Assembly (NCBI GenBank): GCA_023378805.1
Contig: JAMCSQ010000029.1
Coordinates: 1-22,032 of the forward strand
DNA from: Candidatus Parvarchaeota archaeon
GTDB lineage: Archaea > Nanobdellota > Nanobdellia > Parvarchaeales > Parvarchaeaceae
Reading direction: 5' to 3'
DNA length: 22,032 bases
Position 1 is the stretch's first letter. Each line of letters begins with the position of its first letter. Of the stretch, positions 13,145-20,321 are shown in pieces. Made by a program: the position numbers and the translations under genes. The notes beneath the pieces are model-generated. The model searched no databases. It saw nothing but the letters and a program-made list of their open reading frames with translations, and was not told the DNA's origin.

Positions 13145-13155
13145 AAATATTTTTA
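13145..13155 (+). promoter_or_regulatory. TATA box of the sugar-catabolism operon
   Basis: AAATATTTTTA is centred about 29 nt upstream of the PfkB ATG (13179), in the 49-nt gap after prefoldin beta. Confidence 0.55.
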
Positions 13156-13178
13156 TTGATTAAAAACAACAATAGATT

Positions 13179-14144
13179 ATGTTCGATTTTGTTACGTTAG
13201 GTTCTGCAACGAAAGATACATTTCTTTTTTTAGATAAAGTGCTTCTAAAACCAGGGGTAAACAAGCATTTCCTTGAGATACCTACTGATAAGAAAATAGA
13301 CGTAAACAAAGTTCTAGAATTCACCGGTGGAAGCGCTACAAATGCAGCGGCTACGTTCTCAGCTTTTAATAAGAAATGCGCAGTTATATCAAAGATAGGC
13401 AATGATGAATATGGTCAGTTTGTAATAAATGATCTAAACAAACGAAAGATAAGTACCGAACTTATAAAAGTGTCTAATGGAGAGACCCCTTTCTCAAATA
13501 TAGTTGTGTCATCAAGTGGCGATATGATACTGCTGATACATCGGGGGATAGAAAGCACATTGTCCTCGGAAGATATACAATTTGATTTTAAGTCGAAGTG
13601 GCTTTATATTGGCCCGTTGGCATGTAAAAATACAGATCTTCTTTTAAAGGTTTTGAAGTTTTCTAAAGAAAATGACATGAAAACAGTGCTTAATCCTGGT
13701 TCGGTGGAGTTAAATTTAAAGTTAAAGAAAATGTCCCCTGTGTTAAAGTATGTAGATATAATAAGCATGAATGACGACGAAGCCAAAAAGTTTGTAGGAT
13801 ACTCAAATGATGTAAATAATATTTCTAAATTATCCGAGTATGTAAATGAAACAGCTATAATAACAAAAGGAGATAAAGGATCGCTTGTTTTATCCAAAGA
13901 AAATCTTTATATAGCCAATACTTTCAAATCAAAACAGATAAATTTTGTCGGCGCGGGAGATGCATTTTTATCAGCATTTGTAAATGCCATTGACGATGGA
14001 AAAGACATAGAACAGGCAATAACCTCAGGAAGTTTTAATGCCAGCAACGTTATACAGAAATACGGAGCAAAAGAAGGAATAACCGGCAAGTATCCTTCAG
14101 AAAATATGAAATTAAGGATAGCAAAAAGCAAGATAAATATATAA
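13179..14144 (+). CDS. PfkB-family sugar kinase (candidate ATP-dependent phosphofructokinase)
   Basis: Ribokinase-fold kinase that phosphorylates a sugar or nucleoside with ATP. The substrate-side motif GGSATNAAATFSAF (about 50-63) and IGNDEYG (73-79) lie in the N-terminal half. NDDEAKKF (198-205) precedes ITKGDKGSLVL (228-238), and the anion-hole/catalytic motif FVGAGDAF puts the catalytic base at D261. Length (321 aa) is typical. It heads an operon with FBP aldolase (7 nt later), a ROK kinase and triosephosphate isomerase. This context makes 6-phosphofructokinase the most attractive role, as for the PfkB-type enzyme known from Aeropyrum. PfkB members also include ribokinase, ketohexokinase and archaeal nucleoside kinases, so substrate is inferred from neighbours only. 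The TATA box supports the start. Confidence 0.85.
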   Translation: MFDFVTLGSATKDTFLFLDKVLLKPGVNKHFLEIPTDKKIDVNKVLEFTGGSATNAAATFSAFNKKCAVISKIGNDEYGQFVINDLNKRKISTELIKVSNGETPFSNIVVSSSGDMILLIHRGIESTLSSEDIQFDFKSKWLYIGPLACKNTDLLLKVLKFSKENDMKTVLNPGSVELNLKLKKMSPVLKYVDIISMNDDEAKKFVGYSNDVNNISKLSEYVNETAIITKGDKGSLVLSKENLYIANTFKSKQINFVGAGDAFLSAFVNAIDDGKDIEQAITSGSFNASNVIQKYGAKEGITGKYPSENMKLRIAKSKINI

Positions 14145-14151
14145 TAACTAA

Positions 14152-14898
14152 ATGTTTATAGGTAGTATGGAAAAATTACCATTAAGAGGCGTTTTTCTGG
14201 CCTATGATCATGGACTTGAGCACGGCCCAACTGATTTTAATGAGCTTAATGTTTCTCCAAAATACATAATAGATCTGGCAAATAAGGCAGAAGTTGATGC
14301 ACTTATACTTTTAAAAGGGAGTGCAATGCATTATTACAGTAAAAAGGAAACAAATGTACCTTTAATACTCAAATTAAACGGCAAAACAAGATTATACGGC
14401 GGAGAGCCGTTCTCAACACAGAATACTAGCGTTTCAGAAGCAGTAAAATTAGGAGCAGCCGCAGTTGGTTACACAGTATATTGGGGAAGCAAATATGAAA
14501 AATATATGGTCCGGGAATTCGGTAAAATAGAAGAAGAAGCGCATTCAGTAGGTTTACCAGTCATAATGTGGTCTTATCCACGAGGTAAAAACATACAGGA
14601 TGATGAGTCTCCTGAAATAGTTTCTTATGCAGCAAGAGCAGCTTTTGAGATGGGAGCAGATATAGTCAAATTAAAGTATCCAGATGATGACTCAAAATTA
14701 GAATGGGTGGTAAAATCTGCCGATAAAACAAAAGTTTTTCTGGCAGGAGGCAAAAAGTTGGATACAGAAAATATTGAACAGCATGTTAAGAAAGCAATTG
14801 CTGCCGGATTCAGTGGAATAGCAATAGGTAGAAATATCTGGCAAAGTGATAATCCTGTAGAAAGAATAAAGGAAATAAAAAGCGTATTGAAAGATTAA
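14152..14898 (+). CDS. archaeal class I fructose-bisphosphate aldolase (DhnA type)
   Basis: Schiff-base aldolase that splits or forms fructose-1,6-bisphosphate from glyceraldehyde-3-phosphate and dihydroxyacetone phosphate. The barrel begins with YDHGLEHGP (about 18-26), the family's first phosphate/substrate loop. MWSYPRG (139-145) follows. ADIVKLKYP (169-177) carries the Schiff-base lysine region, and AGGKKLDTE plus the late IAIGRNIWQ form the phosphate-binding loops. Length (248 aa) is normal for the short archaeal class. It lies 7 nt after the PfkB kinase and its stop overlaps the ROK start by one base (TAATG). A second ATG at 14167 with GGTAG just upstream is an alternative start, removing five residues. 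The bifunctional aldolase/phosphatase of many archaea is a different family. A DhnA-type transaldolase or ADHS synthase is less likely next to TPI and PfkB. Confidence 0.9.
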   Translation: MFIGSMEKLPLRGVFLAYDHGLEHGPTDFNELNVSPKYIIDLANKAEVDALILLKGSAMHYYSKKETNVPLILKLNGKTRLYGGEPFSTQNTSVSEAVKLGAAAVGYTVYWGSKYEKYMVREFGKIEEEAHSVGLPVIMWSYPRGKNIQDDESPEIVSYAARAAFEMGADIVKLKYPDDDSKLEWVVKSADKTKVFLAGGKKLDTENIEQHVKKAIAAGFSGIAIGRNIWQSDNPVERIKEIKSVLKD

Positions 14899-15743
14899 TG
14901 GCAAAAGGCAAATTATGCATAGATATTGGCGGTACAAAAATCATATTTGCAATAATTGATGGATCAGGGCATGTTATAAAAAGCAAAAGGATAGATACCC
15001 CCAAATCAAAGAGTTTGTTTCTAAAAGAATTAAGTGAAAATATAAACAATTACCAAGAATTTTCAAATGGCATAATAAACATTTCTATTGCAGGCAGGGT
15101 TGATAATGCTGGTAAGGTCGTCTTCTCTCCAAATCTGCCGATAACCGGCCTTAATTTCACTGAATTTATGAAACGCTTTTCAATGAAAGTGACAATAGAA
15201 AATGATGGAAACTGTTTCGGGTTATACCAACTGTATGCTGGTAGTTTGAAAAAATATAAAAGCGGTTTGGCAATAGTTTGGGGAACAGGCATAGGCAGCT
15301 CAATAATATACTCCGGAAGGATATACAAAGGAGGAGGATTCGCTACAGAATCCGGGCACATGATTTATGATTACAGTACTGGAAAAGACATAGAAAATGC
15401 GATAGGCGGGAAAAGTATAAAAAAAATTTACGGTATGGACGGTTTTAATTTACACAGACTTGCAGAAAAAGGAGATAAGAAGGCTTTGAAGGCATTTCAG
15501 GAAATTGGAAGAAAATTCGGTTTATATCTTTCTTCTATGATGTTTGTATTGGATCCGGAAGTAATAATAATCGGCGGAAGCTTCGCTAATTCCTGGAAGT
15601 TTATGAAAGATAGTATATATACTGTAATAAATGACAGAAGGATAAGGAAAAAAATAAAAATAAAAATAAGCAGAGGGAAGTTTTATGTAGTAAGAGGTTG
15701 TTATTTTATTGATGAATATGAAAACTCTAATAATAAATTATAA
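14898..15743 (+). CDS. ROK-family sugar kinase (candidate glucokinase), zinc motif absent
   Basis: Predicted ATP-dependent hexose kinase. The actin-like ATPase fold is shown by the phosphate-1 motif IDIGGTK (8-14), SPNLP (78-82), the catalytic triplet END (101-103, base D103), the phosphate-2 motif VWGTGIGSS (127-135), ESGH (151-154) with the metal-site histidine, and the adenosine-side stretch IIIGGSF. Classical ROK enzymes carry CxCGxxGCxE about ten residues after ExGH, where three cysteines bind structural zinc. Here the aligned stretch reads YSTGKDIENAIGG, with no cysteine, so zinc is absent or held differently. Length (281 aa) is slightly short. It overlaps FBP aldolase by 1 nt and triosephosphate isomerase by 26 nt, so it is deep inside the operon. 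Glucose is the likeliest substrate from context; fructose or N-acetylmannosamine are other ROK substrates. Confidence 0.85.
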   Translation: MAKGKLCIDIGGTKIIFAIIDGSGHVIKSKRIDTPKSKSLFLKELSENINNYQEFSNGIINISIAGRVDNAGKVVFSPNLPITGLNFTEFMKRFSMKVTIENDGNCFGLYQLYAGSLKKYKSGLAIVWGTGIGSSIIYSGRIYKGGGFATESGHMIYDYSTGKDIENAIGGKSIKKIYGMDGFNLHRLAEKGDKKALKAFQEIGRKFGLYLSSMMFVLDPEVIIIGGSFANSWKFMKDSIYTVINDRRIRKKIKIKISRGKFYVVRGCYFIDEYENSNNKL

Positions 15744-16398
15744 GGCATATGAAGAAGCATTTACGAACGGTATAGATATAGCAAAATACTCTAGTGAGCT
15801 GTCAAAGAATTCTGGTGTAAGTATAATAGTTTCTCCGCCATTTACGATTTTAAGGGATATTGCAAAGATAGCAAAGACAATAGCACAGGGAGTAGATGGA
15901 GTAGATCCCGGCGCATTTACTGCTCATGTAACTTGGTTTGAATTAAAGCAAGCAGCTGTTGCAGGCACACTTTTAAATCATTCTGAAGAGAGGTATGCAC
16001 ATTCAAAAAATGGGCCAGTAGATTATACTGCTCTAAAAATGGCGGTTGACAAATGCACCAAAGCAGGCTTGGAAACTTATGTATGTGTGCAGAATTTAGA
16101 AGAAGCGAAGGAAATATTAAAGATGAAGCCAACAGGAATAGCATATGAGCCTCCTGAATTAATAGGAGGAAATATATCTGTTTCAAACTCCAAACCAGAT
16201 ATAGTAAAGGAATTCTGTAGTTTGATAAATGAAAATTCTAATTCTCTTGCGTTGATAGGTGCGGGTATAAAGGGAAAAGAAGATGCAGAAAAAAGCGTTG
16301 AGCTTGGAAGCGATGGCCTTCTAGTAGCATCAGGCATACTTAAAACCAATGACTACAAATCTATTATAACTGATCTTGTTGAAGGATTAGGTAAGTGA
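15718..16398 (+). CDS. tpiA: triosephosphate isomerase
   Basis: Interconverts dihydroxyacetone phosphate and glyceraldehyde-3-phosphate. All catalytic elements are present, counted from ATG 15718: N7 and K9 in IINYKAY, the electrophile H88 in LLNHSEER, the base E144 in AYEPPELIGG, and a late phosphate loop GAGIKGKED. At 226 residues it has the short archaeal form. In-frame alternatives are ATG 15712 and TTG 15709; I chose 15718 because it places the conserved LIINYK at the usual distance from the start, while AGAGGTT (15692-15698) lies upstream of all three. The start overlaps the ROK kinase and the stop region overlaps the convergent DUF929-like gene by 12 nt. It closes the PfkB-aldolase-ROK-TPI operon. 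Confidence 0.95.
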   Translation: MKTLIINYKAYEEAFTNGIDIAKYSSELSKNSGVSIIVSPPFTILRDIAKIAKTIAQGVDGVDPGAFTAHVTWFELKQAAVAGTLLNHSEERYAHSKNGPVDYTALKMAVDKCTKAGLETYVCVQNLEEAKEILKMKPTGIAYEPPELIGGNISVSNSKPDIVKEFCSLINENSNSLALIGAGIKGKEDAEKSVELGSDGLLVASGILKTNDYKSIITDLVEGLGK

Positions 16399-17532
16399 GT
16401 TTATTTGTTTTAAATCATTCTTTATTTGCGTTGAATTACATGGTGATTCATTGTAATTGACGTAGCTGCATAACAGAGTTTGGATAAAATAAACACTATC
16501 ATTGAACGCTTTACCTACCGTTTGATTTGTTTTTATAAGTCGTTCTATTTGTGTTATATTGTTATTTTTAAAAAGCCTTGGGTTTAGCATAGAGGATACT
16601 TCTACATACCTTCCACCTATATCAATAAAAGGCATGAAATTCCCCAGGTTGCTGAAAAATGGATCAACGGAGTTCTGGTCGAACTCAAACAGCTCTTTTT
16701 CAAGTGTATTTATGTATTTGCTTGAGCTTAAGTTTTGCAGGCTCGATGATTCTACAGCAAAATATGGGCTTTGATACCTGCTCCCGTTTATTTGATAGAA
16801 CTGTGTGTTTCCAAGCGTTTCACTAGTTGAAAATGAAACAGATGGAGAGGTTATAACATTTAGATCAGTGAACTTGCCGAATGCATTGATAGCTTCATAA
16901 AGTATCATGCTTTGAACCGCGCTAAAACTCGAGTTGCTGTAAATGATGCTTATTAATGTTTTATTTCCTATAGTATATTCACTGCCATTAAACAAATAAA
17001 GTATCTGTGATGGGTTAATAACATTTTTGTTTGTATTATTGTATACCTCAGATTGATTAAATATATCAAATGAAGTTATTTTTCTTCCTTGTATCAAATC
17101 AAAATATGTTATCCCTTTTGTGAGACCGGCTAAAAATGGAGTGTTAAGTACAAATTTGTTTCCTTCTATATTAAATATATTTAAGTAAACTAAGCTGTCA
17201 AGAATGTTTTCTGAACTGTTTGTTTGATTCATTACTATTGTGGGCAAAGCTGTAATTGAATAGTTTGAGACAATTGAATTTCCTTTAGAACTGTTAAAAG
17301 ATATATTTTCTGCTTTTAATGTAGATTTATCTGAATAGAAGAGATTATAAATGATGTTTAGAGCGCTGTTACTGCATGAACTGCAGCCATCGTAAAATAT
17401 ATTAATGGAGTTTCGTGTATTGCTTGCAGGATTGGCTTTTCCGCCGTTATAGAAAAAAAGGAAATATACAAGAAATACCACCGCCACTGCGCCTACCACT
17501 AATAAAATTTTTCTTTGTTTATCCATATTCAT
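16387..17532 (-). CDS. membrane-anchored thioredoxin-like / DUF929-like protein
   Basis: Probably an extracytoplasmic thiol-disulfide protein. Residues 9-28 form an N-terminal anchor. Residues 43-120 look like a thioredoxin fold: the strand INIFYDGC leads into CSSC (C50-C53), and ALPTIVMN (96-102) fits the cis-proline loop. The second half (about 190-370) resembles archaeal DUF929. It has the ISIIYSNSSFSAVQSM segment (where DUF929 normally has a CPxCA-like active site, missing here), EAINAFGKF, SRYQSPYFAVES, PFIDIGGRYV and two late cysteines near TLLCSYVN and SPCNST. So the molecule appears to be two thioredoxin-like halves, with the CxxC kept only in the first. It is last in the minus-strand run after SurE (28-nt gap) and overlaps TPI tail to tail by 12 nt. 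DUF929 assignment is from remembered family patterns. Electron partner and substrates are unknown. Confidence 0.65.
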   Translation of the reverse strand: MNMDKQRKILLVVGAVAVVFLVYFLFFYNGGKANPASNTRNSINIFYDGCSSCSNSALNIIYNLFYSDKSTLKAENISFNSSKGNSIVSNYSITALPTIVMNQTNSSENILDSLVYLNIFNIEGNKFVLNTPFLAGLTKGITYFDLIQGRKITSFDIFNQSEVYNNTNKNVINPSQILYLFNGSEYTIGNKTLISIIYSNSSFSAVQSMILYEAINAFGKFTDLNVITSPSVSFSTSETLGNTQFYQINGSRYQSPYFAVESSSLQNLSSSKYINTLEKELFEFDQNSVDPFFSNLGNFMPFIDIGGRYVEVSSMLNPRLFKNNNITQIERLIKTNQTVGKAFNDSVYFIQTLLCSYVNYNESPCNSTQIKNDLKQINSLT

Positions 17533-17560
17533 TACTAGAATACTATAGATGATATTGTAT

Positions 17561-18337
17561 TTACGTAAATATATTGCTTAACATTTTAAGATTGGTTTCT
17601 TCCACAGTTGAAAGTTTTATAGGGGTGACAGTTATTTTTCCGTTAAATAAATTATAAAGATCTGCATTTTTGTCCAAATCTTTCCTAAGCGTTCCATAAA
17701 GCCAGTAGTAATCCTTACCGTTAGGATCCTTCTTTTTTATAACTATATCATCAAAAACTCTTTTATCGGTTTTGACTATTTTTATTTCAGTTCTTTTGTT
17801 TATTTTTAGCGGGAGGTTTATATTTATCATATCAATGTTTTTTGGGAACCCCTTTTTCTTTATGTTTTTAAGTATCTTAACTACATTTTGATACGAATCC
17901 TTCATGTTTTTGTCTATTTCGCTCTGTTTCATATCTTGTGACAGGTTCTTTGAAAATGCTATACTAGGTATTTCGGATATTGCAGCGAACATTGCAGCAG
18001 ATATTGTGCCGGATGAATATACCGTTTCTAAGCCGGCGTTCATTCCTTCATTTATCCCTGACAATACCATTGAAACTTCGTGTTTGAAAAGGTGGTAAAT
18101 CGACATAAATACACAGTCAGCAGGAGTTCCGGATACGGTATAACAGGGCATTCCTTTGTAGTTTATTTTCTCCACTCGCAAAGGCTTGTGGAAGGTAAAA
18201 CTCATTCCACTAGAACTTTGAAGTTTATCCGGCGAAACTATCATTACTTCCTTGCCAAAAACTTTTTTAGCAGCTTTGTACAGAATATGCAGTCCTTCTG
18301 TCTTATAACCATCATCATTGGTAACTAATACTACCAT
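17561..18337 (-). CDS. surE: 5'/3'-nucleotidase SurE
   Basis: Metal-dependent phosphatase that dephosphorylates nucleoside monophosphates, often linked to stress survival. The N-terminus VLVTNDDG (3-10) holds the metal ligands D8 and D9. SSSG (41-44) and the SGINEGMN region (93-100, with N96) complete the site; SGTPADCV (69-76) and SSGTISAAM (108-116) are family hallmarks. Length (258 aa) is standard. It starts 47 nt after the uL12 stop; GATAAAT on the minus strand, about 27 nt before its ATG, could be its own promoter, but read-through from the ribosomal operon is also possible. Exopolyphosphatase activity is a known side activity of the family. Confidence 0.95.
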   Translation of the reverse strand: MVVLVTNDDGYKTEGLHILYKAAKKVFGKEVMIVSPDKLQSSSGMSFTFHKPLRVEKINYKGMPCYTVSGTPADCVFMSIYHLFKHEVSMVLSGINEGMNAGLETVYSSGTISAAMFAAISEIPSIAFSKNLSQDMKQSEIDKNMKDSYQNVVKILKNIKKKGFPKNIDMININLPLKINKRTEIKIVKTDKRVFDDIVIKKKDPNGKDYYWLYGTLRKDLDKNADLYNLFNGKITVTPIKLSTVEETNLKMLSNIFT

Positions 18338-18384
18338 ACTATCTTCTAATAATTTGAGCTATTTATCTTTCTACAATAGCATTT

Positions 18385-18684
18385 TCAACCGAAAAGACTA
18401 CTTAAACCCGCTGCCGCTTCTTCCGCGCTCTTACCCTCATCTTTGTGCGGTTCTTCTTTCTTTGTTTCTTTGCTTGGCTGTGCAGTCTGAGCTGAAACTA
18501 CTTGTGCATTCTGTGCTTCTTCTATTATCTTGTTTATGTCTACACCTTTTAATGCAGAAACCACTACTTTTATTTGAGCATCATCAGGCTGTGCACCTGT
18601 AGAGGTAATCACATTTTTAAGTGAATCCTCAGTAATCTCCTTGCCTAAGCTATTCAATAACATTGCAGCGTATACATACTCCAT
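18385..18684 (-). CDS. rpl12: large-subunit ribosomal protein uL12 (archaeal P1)
   Basis: Stalk protein that recruits translation factors. The N-terminal helical dimerisation domain (MEYVYAAMLLNSLGKEIT..., about 1-58) is followed by a flexible Ala/Glu/Lys hinge (about 60-88). It ends with the archaeal tail AAAGLSSLFG, which binds elongation factors. This is the P1 type of archaea and eukaryotes, unrelated to bacterial L7/L12. Length (99 aa) is normal. A perfect AGGAGG Shine-Dalgarno sits inside the last codons of uL10, 2 nt of spacing separate the genes, and translation is likely strong, as expected for a multicopy stalk protein. Confidence 0.96.
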   Translation of the reverse strand: MEYVYAAMLLNSLGKEITEDSLKNVITSTGAQPDDAQIKVVVSALKGVDINKIIEEAQNAQVVSAQTAQPSKETKKEEPHKDEGKSAEEAAAGLSSLFG

Positions 18685-18686
18685 AT

Positions 18687-19532
18687 TTATTTGCCTCCTA
18701 TTACTTTATTTAACGCATTGGCCTCATTTATAGCCTTTGCCAATATGTCTCTTGCATTTGAACTTGAGACTATATTTCTATTTACAGATAAAAATCTTAC
18801 TCCTATATAAATCTTTTTAATCATAGGTTTTATTGAATATTTGTTGATTATGCCACTATTTACAGAGATTTTTAGCGCTGCATTGAATATCTTTGAAATA
18901 TCATTTATGTAAGTTTCCTTCTTAGTGTACATTAAGTCCTTGCCGAATATTGTTTTTCCGTCATAAGCATATGCAATTGAAAGCAATAATTCCTTAGGTC
19001 TTATATCCATGCTTGAAAGTATCCCTGCTATCTTTTCATTTACTTTTTCACCTTTTTTTACAACAGTAGTATCCGCTATTATGCTTATCTTTCCACCCTC
19101 ATTTTTTGTCTTAACTCCTATTGATGAAAACTGGGAAAGCATAGGTCCAGGTGGGAATGGGGTAGGTCCGCTTGGTAATGTTATTTCATTTTCTGATATC
19201 TCTCCCGCTTTTAATTTCGTAAAAGTGCTGTTTTCCATCGATTCTCTTGCAATTTCGAACGGGTCTTCATTTGAAAGCAAAAGTACCGGCATTTTTACTT
19301 CCTTTACCTTTTCTGCAAGCTTATAACCAGCCTTGTTTAATGCATTGAATATAACAACCTTGTTTGCGTATACAAACTCAGCTTTTTTCCTGAAAACTTT
19401 CTTAATCCTTTCAAAGCTTTCAGAAGGGTAGCCGGCTATTTCTATTATACCTATAGTTTTATACTCCTTGATTTTTTTATTCAGCTCTGCAGCCATCTTC
19501 TCTTTTTGCAATGATCCTCTTGACTTTTTCAT
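18687..19532 (-). CDS. rpl10: large-subunit ribosomal protein uL10 (P0), short C-terminus
   Basis: Base of the ribosomal stalk; binds 23S rRNA with uL11 and carries the uL12 dimers. The N-terminal rRNA-binding domain (about 1-105) and the inserted domain of archaeal/eukaryotic P0, with SGPTPFPPGPMLSQF (about 145-160), are clear. The protein stops at residue 281 with NALNKVIGGK. Archaeal homologues I know of are longer (about 310-345), adding helices for uL12 dimers and an acidic tail ending GLGxLFG-like; here both are mostly missing. The uL12 gene two bases downstream retains such a tail. It overlaps uL1 by 4 nt and has AAGGT upstream of its ATG. A sequencing frameshift is unlikely because the end is followed in order by a proper Shine-Dalgarno and uL12. 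Confidence 0.95.
   Translation of the reverse strand: MKKSRGSLQKEKMAAELNKKIKEYKTIGIIEIAGYPSESFERIKKVFRKKAEFVYANKVVIFNALNKAGYKLAEKVKEVKMPVLLLSNEDPFEIARESMENSTFTKLKAGEISENEITLPSGPTPFPPGPMLSQFSSIGVKTKNEGGKISIIADTTVVKKGEKVNEKIAGILSSMDIRPKELLLSIAYAYDGKTIFGKDLMYTKKETYINDISKIFNAALKISVNSGIINKYSIKPMIKKIYIGVRFLSVNRNIVSSSNARDILAKAINEANALNKVIGGK
18694..18699 (-). promoter_or_regulatory. Shine-Dalgarno for uL12
   Basis: Reads AGGAGG on the minus strand, 9 nt before the uL12 ATG (18684), and lies within the final codons of uL10. It is the strongest ribosome site in the window. Confidence 0.7.
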
Positions 19533-20173
19533 ATAGATACCTTCTTACCCATAGTAGACTTCAAATACATATGCTTTATGCTTGCATCACCGTTTAGCAG
19601 ATTTGATTTTACAAATGAGTATATAGACATAACATTATCAATTATGCTCTCTTTTTTTGAATCCTGATTCCCGACTTTAATGCTTATCGCATTGCTTTTT
19701 TTAGTGTTTATCTTAACAAAATTCTCGACTTTTTTTGCCTGCGCATTCAAATCCATATCTGGTGTTATAATTGTATTCGTCTTTGGGTTTGGCATCTTAT
19801 TGGCTGCAGTAAGCTGTTTACCGAATTTTGCAGCCATTTGTGCCATAATTGATGCCTCTGCAAAAAAGTAATCATGCTCTTTTACCATCTTTCTTATTGC
19901 CTTTTTATCAAAAGCCTGAAAGTCGTCTTTAAGTATAGTCTTTGAAAAAACGCCATTTGCTTTTGTTATCATGTCTTTGTCAACGAAAGCGCACGTTTTT
20001 ATTTCCTTTGCTTTATTTGGAAGGGAAATGACGGAATCTAACGGTGTTTCTGACTTGTTTTTTCTGGGCCTAAGTACCATTATAAAGTCTATCGACTGCT
20101 TGAATTTTCTTTTCTTCTCTTCTATCTCTTTCAGCACTTCTGATAGTGCCTTTTCCACGTTTTCTTTCTCCAT
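19529..20173 (-). CDS. rpl1: large-subunit ribosomal protein uL1
   Basis: L1-stalk protein that helps move deacylated tRNA out of the E site. Recognisable parts are the N-terminal helix (EKALSEVLKEIEEKKRKFKQ), the domain I strand SIDFIMVLRPRKN, the middle domain with FFAEASIMAQMAAKFGKQL and MPNPKTNTIITP, and the C-terminal IKHMYLKSTMGKKVSI, which carries the TMG motif for rRNA contact. Length (214 aa) is normal. It heads uL1-uL10-uL12; the usual uL11 neighbour is not upstream. In some archaea uL1 represses its own operon by binding an rRNA-like site near the message 5' end. I did not identify such a site with confidence here. Confidence 0.96.
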   Translation of the reverse strand: MEKENVEKALSEVLKEIEEKKRKFKQSIDFIMVLRPRKNKSETPLDSVISLPNKAKEIKTCAFVDKDMITKANGVFSKTILKDDFQAFDKKAIRKMVKEHDYFFAEASIMAQMAAKFGKQLTAANKMPNPKTNTIITPDMDLNAQAKKVENFVKINTKKSNAISIKVGNQDSKKESIIDNVMSIYSFVKSNLLNGDASIKHMYLKSTMGKKVSI

Positions 20174-20201
20174 ATGATTTAGATATAAAGAAACCTAATG
20201 T

Positions 20202-20210
20202 TTTTAAAGC
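20202..20210 (-). promoter_or_regulatory. BRE/TATA-like promoter of uL1-uL10-uL12
   Basis: On the minus strand AAAAAGC is followed by TTTAAAAA, about 32 nt upstream of the uL1 ATG (20173). This implies a very short leader. It lies in the 148-nt divergent gap, otherwise without a visible gene. Confidence 0.45.
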
Positions 20211-20287
20211 TTTTTAAGTTTTCTGTTATATATGTTTACACTAATATACTTTTAACTTAGGTTTTATTTATTTTTTTATAATCTAAG

Positions 20288-20299
20288 AAATATTTATAT
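20288..20299 (+). promoter_or_regulatory. TATA box of the DUF2341 pilin-like gene
   Basis: AAATATTTATAT is centred about 28 nt upstream of the ATG at 20322. This spacing supports a leaderless message and therefore the unusually long prepilin leader. Confidence 0.6.
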
Positions 20300-20321
20300 C
20301 CCTTAATTTCCATCCAATGAT

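Noticed and set aside
15709..15717. TTG 15709 or ATG 15712 as the TPI start
   Set aside because: Homologues place the IINYK motif about four residues from the start, which fits ATG 15718; the upstream codons lengthen the overlap with the ROK kinase without adding conserved residues.
18318..18602. 94-codon plus-strand frame across SurE and uL12
   Set aside because: It runs antisense through two well-identified genes and has no recognisable protein pattern.
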